Shown: positions 19,409-30,608, numbered from the stretch's first letter. The stretch: 37,257 bases of DNA from Conidiobolus incongruus B7586 (GCA_000697335.1 JNEM01008356.1:1-37257), one strand, 5' to 3'. Translations and numbers: made by a program. Notes: generated from the sequence alone by a model not told the origin.

Positions 19409-22023
19409 TTTAACAACACCAATTAAATTTTCAATTATATAAAATTTTTCAATTTAAAATTCCATTATGATTAAGTCTTATTTTCAGATATATAATTCAT
19501 TTTATAAATATATTTGAAATCCTTACCAATTTAGATATACACGTATAAATTTAGATATTCATCTCATCATGCAAGTATTAATTTGAATTTTGCAAATACA
19601 TCATCAGTCATTTTGTAGCAACAATTATCTTTTTACTTATAATTATTAACTTGATCAGATATTTTTGATCTTTATCCAATTTAATATTTCAACACTATTA
19701 TCAATTTAAAAAATATAATAATAACAAAATTATTGGAATTTATATTATCATATTTCCAGTAATATGCATATCTTTACAGAACTACAAGCGTCGCTATAAA
19801 TATCCTAATATAAAATTATCATTTTTGATATTATAATAATACTATTCTATATAAATATACTGATTTCATAGCCATTTAATACGATATTTGAAATCTTTGA
19901 TTTGGCATTATAAATCACCTTTTGTTGCTAATTAACATTTTATCAGACTATCATTCAAAAAACTTCAATTGATCATAATAAGCATTATAAAAATTGACAT
20001 AATTTGTAGTATATAATTTTATAAATATAATGATTCTTGATTTTTAATTCGTATTAAATTTGGATATTTTATGACAGTTATACATATTGATTTTGATGAT
20101 TTTTACTTGGAAAAATTTGACATCAACTTAATAAATTATATTTGTAAAATTTTAGTCATTGATATTTGGTCTATTATTATAAACATTAAAGGTTATATAA
20201 TATTTATAATAAGTGATAATTTTAATGATGGATAGATTAACCTAATGATTTATCTTAAATTTGACCTTTCCAATTTAAATGAAAATTTTAATATTGTAAA
20301 AAGTTACAATAATTAGATTAATCTAAACATGTATGTAAATTTCAAAGTATTGATATTTAACTGAAGTAAAAATGATGCTAATCTCTGTTGATTCTTTTAA
20401 TATAATATGTCATATACAGATGATTTAACCAATTTATCTTTTAAATTTAAATTTTGGTAATATTTTAAGATCACATTCTAGTAATTAAACTAATATTGCT
20501 TGATATTTTTCCAATGCAGAATCCAAAAAAAACTTGGATAAATTTCGAATACTAATATCAAAATGATGAACAAACTCGAATATTGATTATTTATTAAGAT
20601 ATTGAACTTGAAAACTATTTGAGATATATATCATATAGAATAAAGTACAAAGTGTAAAATTAATAAAAAGTATATATTATATAATTAGTAAATATAGAGT
20701 AAACAAATCAGATACTTAATAGTTTATATTATGAAATATCAAATGATATTATATCCATCACTATTATATACTTTGATATCAAAAAAAACTTTTTTCAAGT
20801 ACTTCTACTTTGAATTCTCTATAATATTAATATTATACTAATTAAAAATATTTTAAATATTCGATTTGCACTATTATACATAAATCTAAAATTATATCAC
20901 AATTTATATTTGGAAGAAATAATATAATTGGTTGATATTTCATGAATATTACAATTTGAAATTTTGAAAGAAGATATTATAATCAATATTTTTGGTTTTG
21001 ACATATAATTATTATTATAACCTGATTTATATAGCAATTACATATGGTCTTCACTAAATTGATATTTTTTACATATCGTTCACCAAAATTAAAAACATTA
21101 TTTTATGAATGATTTGAAAAGTTAATTGAACAAAAATGAAAATATATTAATAAAATGTGATTAAAGGTAATAAAAGATAATATAGATAATTTGAGTATTT
21201 TCTGTAAATTTGATTAAAAAATATAATAATTTACACCAAGTTTTATAAATGTTTATATAGTTTTGATTATTAAATAATGATTAACCATTCGAAAATACAA
21301 TATGTATTTAATAAATTTTATTTAAAATTTGAACAAATATTATCAAGATTGTTGAGATCTTATCTAGAATTATTGCAAAATATTGTATCTTTATAGTTAA
21401 TTTAGTTAGCACTTGCCAATAACAAAATGTGCTGGGCTTTAAAATAACTAGTTATTAAATTTATTGACTGTCAAGGATATTTGATATATGGCATGCTACG
21501 AATAAAGTACCCCTAAAAAACCATATTTTGAATTTTATAATTTGATTTGATTAATTAATTTGATAGAATTTTATTCATAAGTTATTTTAATTCAATGAAT
21601 TTATATCAATGTTATAATAATATTAAAAGTATAATAATATATTAATTAAAAATATATTACACATCTTGATCCAGAAAATTTATAATGATAATGATTTTAT
21701 CAAAATTTCAATATTATTGAACTGATCATAATATATATGATCAACAAATTAATTAATCAAAACCCTGATTCAAACTTAAATTTTATCTAATCTGATCAAA
21801 TTAACAATATATATTAATTAACATGGTGCCAAATTCATAGAATGACACATACATTAAATTTTATTTTTTAAAGAAATAATTGAGAGTAAATGACCTAAAA
21901 AATTAGTCGAATACATTATTTTTATTATTATTATTATTAAAGCGGTTTTAATGAATATTCGTCTGATAATTTTATCCAAAGTTAGTCCACAATCAAGAAA
22001 AATCGAAAATAGAATAAGTTCAA
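19409..22023. other. 2.6-kb AT-rich intergenic region
   Basis: No supported gene. One TATAAATA at 19795-19802 lies in a slightly GC-richer patch (TACAAGCGTCGC) but no ATG follows within about 100 bases, so it may serve a non-coding transcript or be a relic. A (TTA)6 microsatellite lies at 21922-21939. Confidence 0.5.
21922..21939. repeat. (TTA)6 microsatellite
   Basis: Six perfect TTA units lie just downstream of the Hel2 gene's stop codon on the opposite strand's sense. Confidence 0.8.
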
Positions 22024-24029
22024 TTATAAATCAAGGAGTGATACTTTTTTACCTTTGACCTTCTTTGAGGAAGAGCCAGATGATGAAGATTGGGGTATTG
22101 AGTTGGATGATGATATAGAAGGCTTAGGTTTAGATGGAAGAGATGGGAATTCAGAGTTAGTAAGTTTAGTTTGAACTGGTGAGTTCCAAACTACGGGTGC
22201 GTGAGCTGCAAGAGATCTGGTTGGAAGAGATCTAGCTGAAGGGACTCTAGTACTAGGAGCCGAAAAATTTCTATCATTTGTCTTTTTAATAACTAAAACC
22301 TTACGAGGAGCATTGGAAGTAGATGGCACGGAAGGCTGGTTAGATGGTAAGGATGGGAAACTATTTTGGATTTTATAATCTCTCCAAGCGATTTGGAATT
22401 GAGTGGCTCTAGATTCCTCTAAAAGCGTATCAATGCCAATAAGTAATTTGGTGAGTTTGTCTAAGACCTTGGAGCCAGTTTCAGTTAGAGGTATTAGCTT
22501 TCTGACTGATTGAATATAGTTCATAGGATTAAGCTCTCTTGAAACGAGCTTAGAAGTGAGGAATCTAAATTGATTAATTTTTTGAGGCTCTCTGGTAAAG
22601 ATTGTGTTGACGCGACTCTGGATAGATGAGGGAAGAGTGAATCCATTTGAAGGTTGGCTTGTGTTTGAAGCGATTGGAGCTTGTTGAGTGGGGCTGCTGC
22701 TAGATAAGCCAGGCCATTGAGCATCTGTCAAAACACGAGGTGAAACGTTGTTACTGCTTGGCCTTGGATTAGAAGTTGAGCTAGCCGAGGTAGATACTGG
22801 AGATCGAGAAACTGGAGGTGTAGAAGAAAGCTGGCCGAAGCCCGAAGGGATATTCATTCTGCGAGTTGGCACATCATCGACATCTGAATCGTGAGCGACA
22901 TTTAAGTCGATCAATAAAGCTTGTCTATTTCTGGATCTTTGACCAGGTAAAGAATTGGGATGTTCAATTAGAAAATGATCTTTTAGATCGATATCTGTGT
23001 CAAACACAATGAACTTTTTATCTAAACAGGATTTTTCGGGACATAAATAATGCTTCTTGCGAAAATGTTGTTCAAGTGTTCTGTAGTTTTGATAATAAAC
23101 ATCCCTATCTTTTCCTTGTCTAATACAGATATGGCACTGCTCATGTTTATCTCTACAATGCTCAAATAATGCTTCATTATCAAAGAAATTTGTTTTACAA
23201 AAACCACATTTGGGATGACCTCTGAAACCATCATCTTCGGCCTGACCATTTTTAGGATTGGGATTCTTCCCATTAGCAGCGTGCTCAGCTAATTGGGCTT
23301 TAGAAAATAGAAGATGCTCGTGAGAAAATACTTTTTTATGCTCGATACATAAATTACTATTTTTATCATCAATGAAAATAAGTCAATAATGAAAAATTGT
23401 TAATACTTACCAAAGAAGTTTATGATGGACAGAACTAACATGAGCCTGAATTCCTTCCCATCCAGTCAAGGAAACGAATTTACAAGATTTGAAAGGACAA
23501 TTATATTGAAGGATTTTAGAAGCCACTTCGTAGATTTTTTGTTTATGATAATGTATGTCCAATTTTTCATCTTTTTGTACACAGTCAGAAAGAGGAATAG
23601 CTTGGAAGTGTGCATTCAAATCATCGGTTATGATAACGGCATTTAATTCAGTCTAAGATAGGTGATCAGTCATCATATTCGATGTAAAATAATTTTAATT
23701 ACCTTGCAGTAAGCACAGTTTTTATTTTTGTAAAGAGCTCGAAGTCTCAAGCAACAAATATGACAAGAAGCATGGTTGCAATTACCAATAGCGGAAAATT
23801 TAATTGGTTCGGTACAGATAAAGCATAAATGCTCTTCATTCGAATAATTTTGGATTTCTTGTTGTTTCACTTGAACATTTTGATTTTCTTCGGCTTTGTT
23901 TTGTTGTTCAGCTTTATTATTTTCTTCAATTATTTTTTTTATAGAATTGGCAGGTCTTTTATGTGAGCGTTTCTTATTAGAGGAATTTTGACTTGATGTC
24001 TTTTTAGTTTTAGCAGCACTTTCGGCCAT
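22024..24029 (-). CDS. HEL2: E3 ubiquitin ligase Hel2/ZNF598, ribosome-collision sensor, 633 aa, three exons
   Basis: Exons are 23703-24029, 23411-23652 and 22024-23356, with introns of 50 and 54 nt (GT-AG, frame kept). A Lys/Asn/Gln-rich basic N-terminus precedes a RING finger with ligands Cys69, Cys72, Cys84, His86, Cys89, Cys92, Cys105 and Cys108 (CFICTEPIKF, CNHASCHICC, CAYC). A series of C2H2-like zinc fingers follows: CPFKSCKF...H..H, CGFCKTNFF...HCRDKH, CHIC...HFRKKH, and LCPEKSC...HFLIEH. This RING-then-zinc-finger order is specific to the Hel2/ZNF598 family. The family recognises collided ribosomes and ubiquitinates small-subunit proteins (uS10, uS3), triggering ribosome-associated quality control. 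The C-terminal half is a Ser/Pro-rich disordered region ending KKVKGKKVSLLDL. The length is close to that of yeast Hel2. Intact. Confidence 0.92.
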
Positions 24030-24393
24030 AGTTAAATGAACAATAAGTACAAATAAATAAATAGATTAGTATTAATTTCTTCTATTGGGTTATGAATTGA
24101 TTGTAATGAAATCAATGAAAAGTATTAAATATCAAAGGATAGCAATTATTTATATTTGATTAATTTTCCTTAATAAATTTGAATACAATTTGATTTTATT
24201 CCAATCTATCCAAACTTTCTGAAAACAATTTTGCCTTTTTATTGGTTAAATGATTATATTATTACTAAATTAAGGAAATGAATATTGATGATTTCTATTC
24301 TGTAACTTTATATCCCATAATATCAGAAGTAAAAATCAATTAATAAATAGCAATAAAATTCCACATTAAAAATAATTGATAAAATCTAATAAA
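24030..24393. promoter_or_regulatory. Divergent promoter between HEL2 and the small membrane protein gene
   Basis: 364 bases separate the two start codons. Two ATTGG (inverted CCAAT) motifs occur at 24084-24088 and 24241-24245, the second in TATTGGTT. No TATAAATA box is placed for either gene. Confidence 0.4.
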
Positions 24394-24785
24394 ATGAGTA
24401 ATTTTGGCCAAAGTAGACTAAAAGTAAGAACTATTCAAGAGAGAGTGAATGCTGGAGAAAAAATTCCCGATCATTTAATTGAAAAATTTCGTAGAAGAGT
24501 ACTGGATGTTAATGTCCATAATAAAAATCCTCGTAACCGTTTAATTCAATATGGCTCTTATTTTATTACTGGTGGAGTTGCATTGTATATGGTTTTATAT
24601 CATGATTATGGTTTGCAAGATCATTGTTTTATGCCCGTAAGATTTCATCACTTTACATTTAATATTTAATTTTCTAATTTTTTAATTAATTTTAGATAAG
24701 GAGATGGTATCAAAATAAACTTAATAGTTTTTGGTCGTTATCTTCTGAAGAGAAGCAAGAACTTAAAGAAAGAGGCCAGTTGTGA
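24394..24785 (+). CDS. Small single-pass membrane protein, 110 aa, two exons; probably mitochondrial
   Basis: Exons are 24394-24636 and 24696-24785, with a 59-nt GT-AG intron in phase 0. The ATG at 24394 is the first in the frame. The N-terminal 50 residues are hydrophilic and basic (RTIQERVNAGEKIPDHLIEK), then a single hydrophobic segment lies at about 53-69 (GSYFITGGVALYMVLYH). The C-terminal domain starts DYGLQDHCFMPIRRWYQNKL and ends SFWSLSSEEKQELKERGQL. The dense aromatic and charged pattern after the membrane segment, and the well-formed intron, suggest a conserved protein. Mitochondrial inner-membrane assembly factors often look like this, but I do not recognise the family. Confidence 0.72.
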
Positions 24786-25841
24786 TTTTTACGCTTTTTT
24801 GAGAGAAATTATACCATCCTATTTATTAACAATCTATTAATTTTAAAATAGAATAACATCAAAAGAAAGAATTTGATATGATAAAATCTTATCTTTTTAT
24901 TTCAACATTTTCTACAAGTTTTTATTTTTTTTCATATCCTTTTTTATATTTTTTTTTCAAAATCAAAATTTATAACTTGAATACAATTAATGAAATCACT
25001 TGTTTCTACCTTGATTTTTTTAATATGATTTATATACAATTTAGTTACCTATTTCTATTTAAACACACAATAATAGTTCTTTTTCCATATATGACTTATA
25101 TTGAAAATATGAATATTATTCGAATTATCCTATATTGGATAAAATCAAAAATAACTTCACATAGCAAAATCATTAATTACAATCTATAATATTTAATTGT
25201 TATTTAATACGCCAATTTTTTGCAATTTTAAAAGAAAATTTGAAATATTATTGAGTTCACAAATACATAATTAATTTTTATTAATAATTTGAATTTTTTT
25301 TTGAAAAATATATGCTTTAGATATAATTATCTTTTATGAATATATTTTTATAATATATACTAAAGGCTATGTGAAACATAATTTTAATCTAACAATAATT
25401 GATCCCAATTTGGTTATTAATAACCCTTTTAAGGCTTAATGCATAAAGAATATTAACATGAAAATAATTATTAAAAATTTTGCAAATTATTTAGTGAATT
25501 AAAAGATACAAGATTAGTGTGCACAATTGGTCATCATATTAATTATAATTAATTAATAAATTATCCTCAGGACATAGACACAGATTCAAGTTTAAAATAT
25601 GATATAAATATAAAATAATAAATAATGAAAAATTATATGATTTAACTATATATTTGGGAAATAATGATATAGTATCTTGAAAGAATTTAATCTGATTACT
25701 AAATTATATTGTTCTATTTATTAATATATAAATATTAAGTTAAGGAATAACATAAGTAAAATGAATAATTATTCTATTTTATTAAAAGATTAAATTATAG
25801 GTTTTTTGATAAATATAGTATTGGTAATGATTCAATGATAA
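24786..25841. other. 1.06-kb AT-rich intergenic region
   Basis: It contains a 103-codon frame at 24878-25189 made almost entirely of Phe, Tyr, Ile, Ser and Asn; this reflects base composition and is not called a gene. The rest is 3' flank of two facing genes. Confidence 0.55.
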
Positions 25842-27713
25842 TTAGTCAGCTTTTGTAGTGTTAAGATTATCTGGAGGAGCACAAATATTCACATCAGGGA
25901 ATTTGAGATCGCTATTAAAAGTATTAATCAAACTAATCAATACACCATTGGTCCATCCAAATCCAGTTTGTACTTCGTACTCACCTCCACCTCCGTTCTT
26001 GCCGATGGTAGTAACGTCAAACTTTTCAAACATATGACCATCGTCAGTACCAGTGACATTGGCATTTCTCTCAAGGATACCCTCCAACGCTCCACCAGTT
26101 CTATACCAGCCGCAAAACACAGAGTTGAAATAGGTTTGAGATTGCTTCAGTGCCAATTTATATAGCTGCTGCTTCTGGCTGTCGTCTTGTAAATGATCTC
26201 TCACTTGTAACATGCCCATGATGAGCACGTATTCCAAAGGAGGCCAGCTGTTAGGAAGATCCCATTGCAAATGGCTTGGGAGTAAAGTGGAAGGAATACC
26301 ACCTGGGAATTTTTCAGAATATTCAGCAATTTTGTTGTACACTTTGCTCAAAGTATCGAGATCAGATTTCAATTGGTCAGGAATAGAGCCTGTCCAAAAT
26401 GGCCAGTAGTTGCTGGCAGCAAAATGGGGGTTCTGTTGCTTGAAGTCGAGGAGATAGTCATGGTAAGTGTGATCTGTGCTGTTCCACATTAATTCATACA
26501 TTAACTGAACGCGATCCTTGCTCCTTTGGTCGTATTGTTGGATGAGGTCCTTATGAACTTGGTTTTTGGCGCGATCTTGATCACAGTTCTCAGGTGATGT
26601 AGAGAGGATCAACTTGTGCAATTGGATCAGATTCCTTTCGATCTGATAGATTAATGCATTCAAATCCACAGGAATCACTTGTCTAGTATGCAATGAGCGA
26701 AGAGTAATGGTGTTGTTTTTAGTATAGTTTGTCAAAGTAGGCAAAATCCAACGAGTAGAATAATCCCATCCAGTTTCAGCACCTGTAGCTAAATCAGCAT
26801 ACAAATTGTTCTTTTGAGTTTGATTTATGCCAGGGGCATATTCTACGGTGAGATAATCTTCAATGAAGGACTCTGGACGAGGAGTATCATTAACGACGTC
26901 GTAGCGAGTTAGCTGACAGCGCTTTTTATCGGAGAAATTGCAAGGAACCTCCACGGAATGCTTATCCATCCAGTACTTGTACTCTTTGTCCAAGGTAGGG
27001 AGTGCGCTCTTGGCAAATTCAACGTCGTTGGTCTTATTGAGGTAGCTAATGACCATTTGCGACAACAATGGTGGCTGGGATCGATTTAAGAAATAATTAC
27101 GTGCTCCATTTGGAACAAAGCCATATGTTTCAACAAAGGTAAGGAAGTTGTTGAGCATCCCTTTAGTTGTATTGAATAACTCACCAATCATCAATCCTTC
27201 GAGCGCAAAATAAGTGTCCCAGTAGTAGAACTCTCTGAATCTGCCTCCAGGCACTATAAATGGATTTGGAATAGGCAGAAGCGAAGTGACACAGCCATCG
27301 CATAATTTGGATTTGGAGCTATTTTCACGGATGAGAGAAGACCAGTAGCCATGCACCTTTTTAGCAAAAGCTTTGACGCCCTTGTCATTGATTTGAGAAA
27401 GGAATTTGGGATTGTCGTTGAATTCGCTAAGCTTGACAGGGCTCAGCTCATATCCTGGCTCATGGAAATGGTCTTCAACAAACTTCTTCAACTTATCCTT
27501 GGTTGGATTATCTCCCAACGCATCAAACTCGTTAATCAATTGATGCTGAGGAACTTTGGTGGCCATGTCAACGAAAGATTTGGAATCCGGAAACAATCCA
27601 GCCATTTGGATGGTTTTCAGTATCTTTCCATTGCAGTATATAGGTGAATCGCATTTGATTTCTTGTGCAGATACGTTGAGTATCAGCAAGCTGATGACAG
27701 ATACTATGTTCAT
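25842..27713 (-). CDS. Secreted alpha,alpha-trehalase, glycoside hydrolase family 37, animal-type, 623 aa, intronless
   Basis: Hydrolyses trehalose to two glucose molecules. A signal peptide spans residues 1-16 (IVSVISLLILNVSA|QEI), and there are many N-x-S/T sites, so it acts outside the cell or in the vacuole/wall space. Both family signatures are present: PGGRFREFYYWDTY (155-168) and QWDLPNSWPP (483-492). The catalytic regions are GWDYSTRW (Asp317, general acid by family analogy) and the glycine-rich GGGGEYEVQTGFGWTNG (574-590), with Glu578 the likely base. The N-terminal segment IYCNGKILKTIQMAGLF then DSKSFVDM is very like secreted animal and insect trehalases. It lacks the regulatory and calcium-binding region of fungal neutral trehalases, and fungal acid trehalases usually belong to GH65. 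The gene has no intron and its GC is visibly higher than neighbouring genes. Transfer from an animal or retention of an ancient form are both possible. The chain ends without a GPI or membrane tail. Intact. Confidence 0.95.
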   Translation of the reverse strand: MNIVSVISLLILNVSAQEIKCDSPIYCNGKILKTIQMAGLFPDSKSFVDMATKVPQHQLINEFDALGDNPTKDKLKKFVEDHFHEPGYELSPVKLSEFNDNPKFLSQINDKGVKAFAKKVHGYWSSLIRENSSKSKLCDGCVTSLLPIPNPFIVPGGRFREFYYWDTYFALEGLMIGELFNTTKGMLNNFLTFVETYGFVPNGARNYFLNRSQPPLLSQMVISYLNKTNDVEFAKSALPTLDKEYKYWMDKHSVEVPCNFSDKKRCQLTRYDVVNDTPRPESFIEDYLTVEYAPGINQTQKNNLYADLATGAETGWDYSTRWILPTLTNYTKNNTITLRSLHTRQVIPVDLNALIYQIERNLIQLHKLILSTSPENCDQDRAKNQVHKDLIQQYDQRSKDRVQLMYELMWNSTDHTYHDYLLDFKQQNPHFAASNYWPFWTGSIPDQLKSDLDTLSKVYNKIAEYSEKFPGGIPSTLLPSHLQWDLPNSWPPLEYVLIMGMLQVRDHLQDDSQKQQLYKLALKQSQTYFNSVFCGWYRTGGALEGILERNANVTGTDDGHMFEKFDVTTIGKNGGGGEYEVQTGFGWTNGVLISLINTFNSDLKFPDVNICAPPDNLNTTKAD

Positions 27714-27751
27714 TGGCTGGTATTAAATATATAATTAGTGTAAGCTAGATG

Positions 27752-27759
27752 TATATATA
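27752..27759 (-). promoter_or_regulatory. TATA-like stretch of the trehalase gene
   Basis: TATATATA lies 39-46 bases upstream of the ATG at 27713, which would give a very short leader. It is the best candidate seen, but not certain. Confidence 0.35.
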
Positions 27760-27893
27760 AGAATAAATTAGAGTTAAAAGAGCTAACAGATCAGAAACCA
27801 AGTTCTTATAAAACTTTGAGGCGTCTGATGGACTTACTTTTATACTTTTTCCAGATGTACTAGCATTTGAACATCTTTACCATATTAGGTTTT

Positions 27894-27910
27894 CCCCCCT
27901 CCCCCCTCTC
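27894..27910 (-). promoter_or_regulatory. G-run motif (two AGGGGGG) upstream of trehalase
   Basis: The plus strand reads CCCCCCTCCCCCCTCTC, so the trehalase sense strand carries GAG followed by two six-G runs separated by A. Each AGGGG is the core of the fungal stress-response element bound by Msn2/4-type zinc fingers. It lies about 180-200 bases before the start codon. Runs of this purity are exceptional in DNA this AT-rich. Confidence 0.5.
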
Positions 27911-28449
27911 TTAATTTATACGCACGAATTTTGAAATGTTAACTCTAATTAAATTGAATTAAGGTTTCAAATAATACTAGTATTTAATAAAAAGAACTAA
28001 TAATAAAGATTAAGAAATACACGATAAACATGATTGTATTGATTACAATCTATAAGCTATATTATATGTAAACATATACTATATTATTAGTATAGTTGTA
28101 TATTCAGGTTAGGCTTTAATTGGTTAAAGGTTATGCTAAATGTATTGGACAATGTTTTGATACTGAAATGACGTAGTAGAGTATTTGATATCCATAATCT
28201 AGAATAATAAATACAAGATGAAAATATCATAAGATTGCCGGAGTAATAATGATGAGAATTTATCGTTTTTTAATACTTGTCAAAATACTTTAGTTTACAC
28301 AAATCATACATAGTGTTCAATGATTCTATTCAGCTACAATGACCAGTGATGTAAAATGAAGGAGTGTGGGGGTACAGGTTTATTTGATTGATCCGAAATT
28401 CCACTCCAAATGTAATTGGATTAATAGTGGAATAGGTAGGTTAAAATAA
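27911..28449. other. Intergenic upstream of trehalase
   Basis: AT-rich apart from a patch at 28355-28400 with a GGAGTG...CACTCC inverted repeat (6-bp arms) and the run GTGTGGGGGTACAGG. This patch may be part of a decayed gene. Confidence 0.4.
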
Positions 28450-28605
28450 TCGTTAGCTTTTTTATCAAAAAAGTTATATTCATTTTCTCATTCAACCGAT
28501 CTTCAAAAAGGATTACATAAATTTGTTAAAACTGGGGAATTTTTCTCCCATACTCTTTATCAATTGGATTCTCTATTGAATTATTACAATTGTGGTAATA
28601 TTAAG
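28450..28605 (+). pseudogene. Possible gene remnant, 52 open codons
   Basis: A frame between two stops encodes a stretch with ordinary protein composition, including LQKGLHKFVKTGEFF and LYQLDSLLNYYNCG, unlike the Ile/Asn/Lys noise of the spacers. It has no ATG. Upstream bases (from about 28355) are also relatively GC-rich but broken by stops in all frames. It could be the 3' end of an otherwise lost gene or an unrecognised terminal exon. No family is recognised. Confidence 0.3.
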
Positions 28606-28622
28606 TAGGATTTAATATAATT

Positions 28623-28826
28623 TTAAGTTGCACTTGTTTTATTATCTTTAATAAATACCGCGATAATAAAAACAATAAAAATAACGCCAATAATTAAAAA
28701 TATGTGGATGATTAATGATTGTAAAATTGATAATACAAATGGTTTTAATTTTGAATTAGAATAATGCATGAATATTTTTAATTTAATTTTTTGATAAAAT
28801 TGTGAAATAACGATATATTTCTCCAT
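28623..28826 (-). CDS. Hypothetical small membrane protein, 67 aa (weak)
   Basis: The frame begins MEKYIVISQFYQKIKLK, has one long hydrophobic segment at about 32-59 and a polar end IKDNKTSAT. A tail-anchored or single-pass protein would look like this, but so does AT-driven noise. A TATATAAA-like stretch lies near 28850. Kept only as a candidate. Confidence 0.25.
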   Translation of the reverse strand: MEKYIVISQFYQKIKLKIFMHYSNSKLKPFVLSILQSLIIHIFLIIGVIFIVFIIAVFIKDNKTSAT

Positions 28827-30397
28827 TCCAAGAGCCAGTTAGGTTTGTATTATATAAAATATATCCAATAAATTTCTTGGAATAATAAATTCAATTGTCA
28901 AAAAAATCCCTTATGAAATCATCGCTTTCATTCAGTTTAATAATCTTGAATAAATAATAACTTTATATTAATAAATAATATATATCTAATGTCGGTATAT
29001 AAGCTAAAATTTATCTAGAATATTGATAAAGTATCATATCACTTAATATTTCATTCATTTGGCTGTGGAACATTAAAAACATCATGTAAAATTTTACTTA
29101 TCACCAGTAATCAAAGTTGTTGAAAATTGATGAGGTATTTTCCTACTTTCAAACCAAATCTTGATTAATTTCAAACACAATAATGTTCAATACTTATAGA
29201 ATCATAACTGTTTGGAAAAATAAATTGAATCAGATATATCTTGGATATTATTGTTTAACGCAGTTGATAAAATATCATTAACTCATATTTAAGACTATTA
29301 TTATTATTATTATTATCAATGAAAAAATCAAGAGAATAATACCATTTAGCTGATTTCATGGTAACAAAATTGATAATTCGCAGCATTCCACAATAATTAA
29401 AAGACTGATTTAACTGGTTACCAGTATTCAAGTCTAGACTAATTCTATTTTCCTTATTTAGTCTACATCAAACATATATACTCACCATTAATTTATTTTC
29501 AAAATAATCCAAATATATTTTGCTAAAATTCAATTTGTTGTTAATATTTCATATCATATTAATAAATTAAGGACAAAATTTGTATATATTCTCTATTGAA
29601 TTTATTATTTTAAATTGCTTTTTGGATTATATAACTTTATCTAATATATATCAATACATGAAATTTGAGTGAAACTTTTAATTGGAATCAGTTGATTACT
29701 TTTTGTTAATATTATGCAAGATTATTAATATATATTATCAACTGCAATAGCCAATTTTGATGAGTTAATATCTAAATTGTAATCTTTTAAGAACACTAAA
29801 TAATTTGATTTCATAATGCTAATAATAATAATATAATTTTTTCAAATTATTTGTTATATTTGGATTAAATTTATTTCTAACACCTATTAATTTATAATAT
29901 TACATTTGTACAGATTGTCATTTTTATCAAAAAGTATCATATTCAAAATGATTTCAAATTACACAGTCACAACTAAAAACTATTACTTAAAAATCATTTT
30001 CATTAGATTAATATTGAATATCACTCATATTATCTATTTATTTAGTTTTTTGTGAACTATTTTGATATTTCCTATTTTGTATTTGTTTAATATGAAATTC
30101 TAACTATGAAAAAGTGTAGGATTTGAAATTAATTTATGTTTAGTATTGTATCATAGAATCATTTATCTATTATTATAGCATATTTTAATTATAATGTTAT
30201 TAAACCAATAATAAGAATAAAATATTAAATATAATATCTAAAACTCTATTTCATTAATTTAGGAATGTATTATTAATGGCTGAGTTGAAAGGATTTCACT
30301 AAATTTAATATTCAAACTAAAAATAACAAAGAAAAATTATGAAAATAATCAGTTTGCTTGTTTATATTTTCATATTATAATCATTCTCCAAAGAATA
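28827..30397. other. 1.6-kb AT-rich intergenic region
   Basis: No supported gene. A (TTA)6 microsatellite occurs at 29298-29315, the same repeat and copy number as at 21922. No transposon ends were recognised. Confidence 0.55.
29298..29315. repeat. (TTA)6 microsatellite
   Basis: Six perfect TTA units followed by TC. Confidence 0.8.
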
Positions 30398-30405
30398 TAT
30401 AAATA
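30398..30405 (+). promoter_or_regulatory. TATA box (TATAAATA), candidate
   Basis: It is preceded by CATTCTCCAAAGAA and lies 66-73 bases before the ATG at 30471, the same spacing as for the gene at 888. It may drive that short frame or a non-coding transcript. Confidence 0.4.
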
Positions 30406-30470
30406 TCTTAGTTATTAGTTTTTGCAAGCGTTTTGTAAATTTTTGTATCTAATCATAGTAATAAAGAAAT

Positions 30471-30608
30471 ATGAACGTGGTTATACTTTATTGGGCCAAT
30501 ACTTTGAATTTAAGGATAAAATATAATGGATATATTGAATATAATTGTTTAAATTGTATGAATGATAAATGTGTGAATAGAAATCCCTTAATAATTCCAA
30601 TTCAATAA
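30471..30608 (+). CDS. Candidate small Cys-containing protein, 45 aa (weak)
   Basis: A 45-codon frame begins MNVVILYWANTLNL, which is only weakly hydrophobic and not a standard signal peptide. Its middle (YIEYNCLNCMNDKCVNR) has a CxxC pair and a third cysteine. The TATA box at the usual distance and several non-AT codons raise it above noise. It ends 80 bases before the USO1 start codon, so it could also be an upstream open frame within a long USO1 leader. No homologue is recognised. Confidence 0.3.
   Translation: MNVVILYWANTLNLRIKYNGYIEYNCLNCMNDKCVNRNPLIIPIQ

Noticed and set aside
19795-19802. TATAAATA as promoter of a further small secreted protein
   Set aside because: No ATG with a usable frame follows within about 100 bases on the plus strand.
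24878-25189. 103-codon open frame on the plus strand
   Set aside because: Its translation is almost entirely Phe, Tyr, Ile, Ser, Thr, Asn and Lys, with no domain, no promoter and no intron; it follows from base composition.
27894-27910. G-quadruplex in the trehalase promoter
   Set aside because: Only two long G runs with a single-base separator; folding four G3 tracts would need a zero-length loop, so the stress-element reading is preferred.
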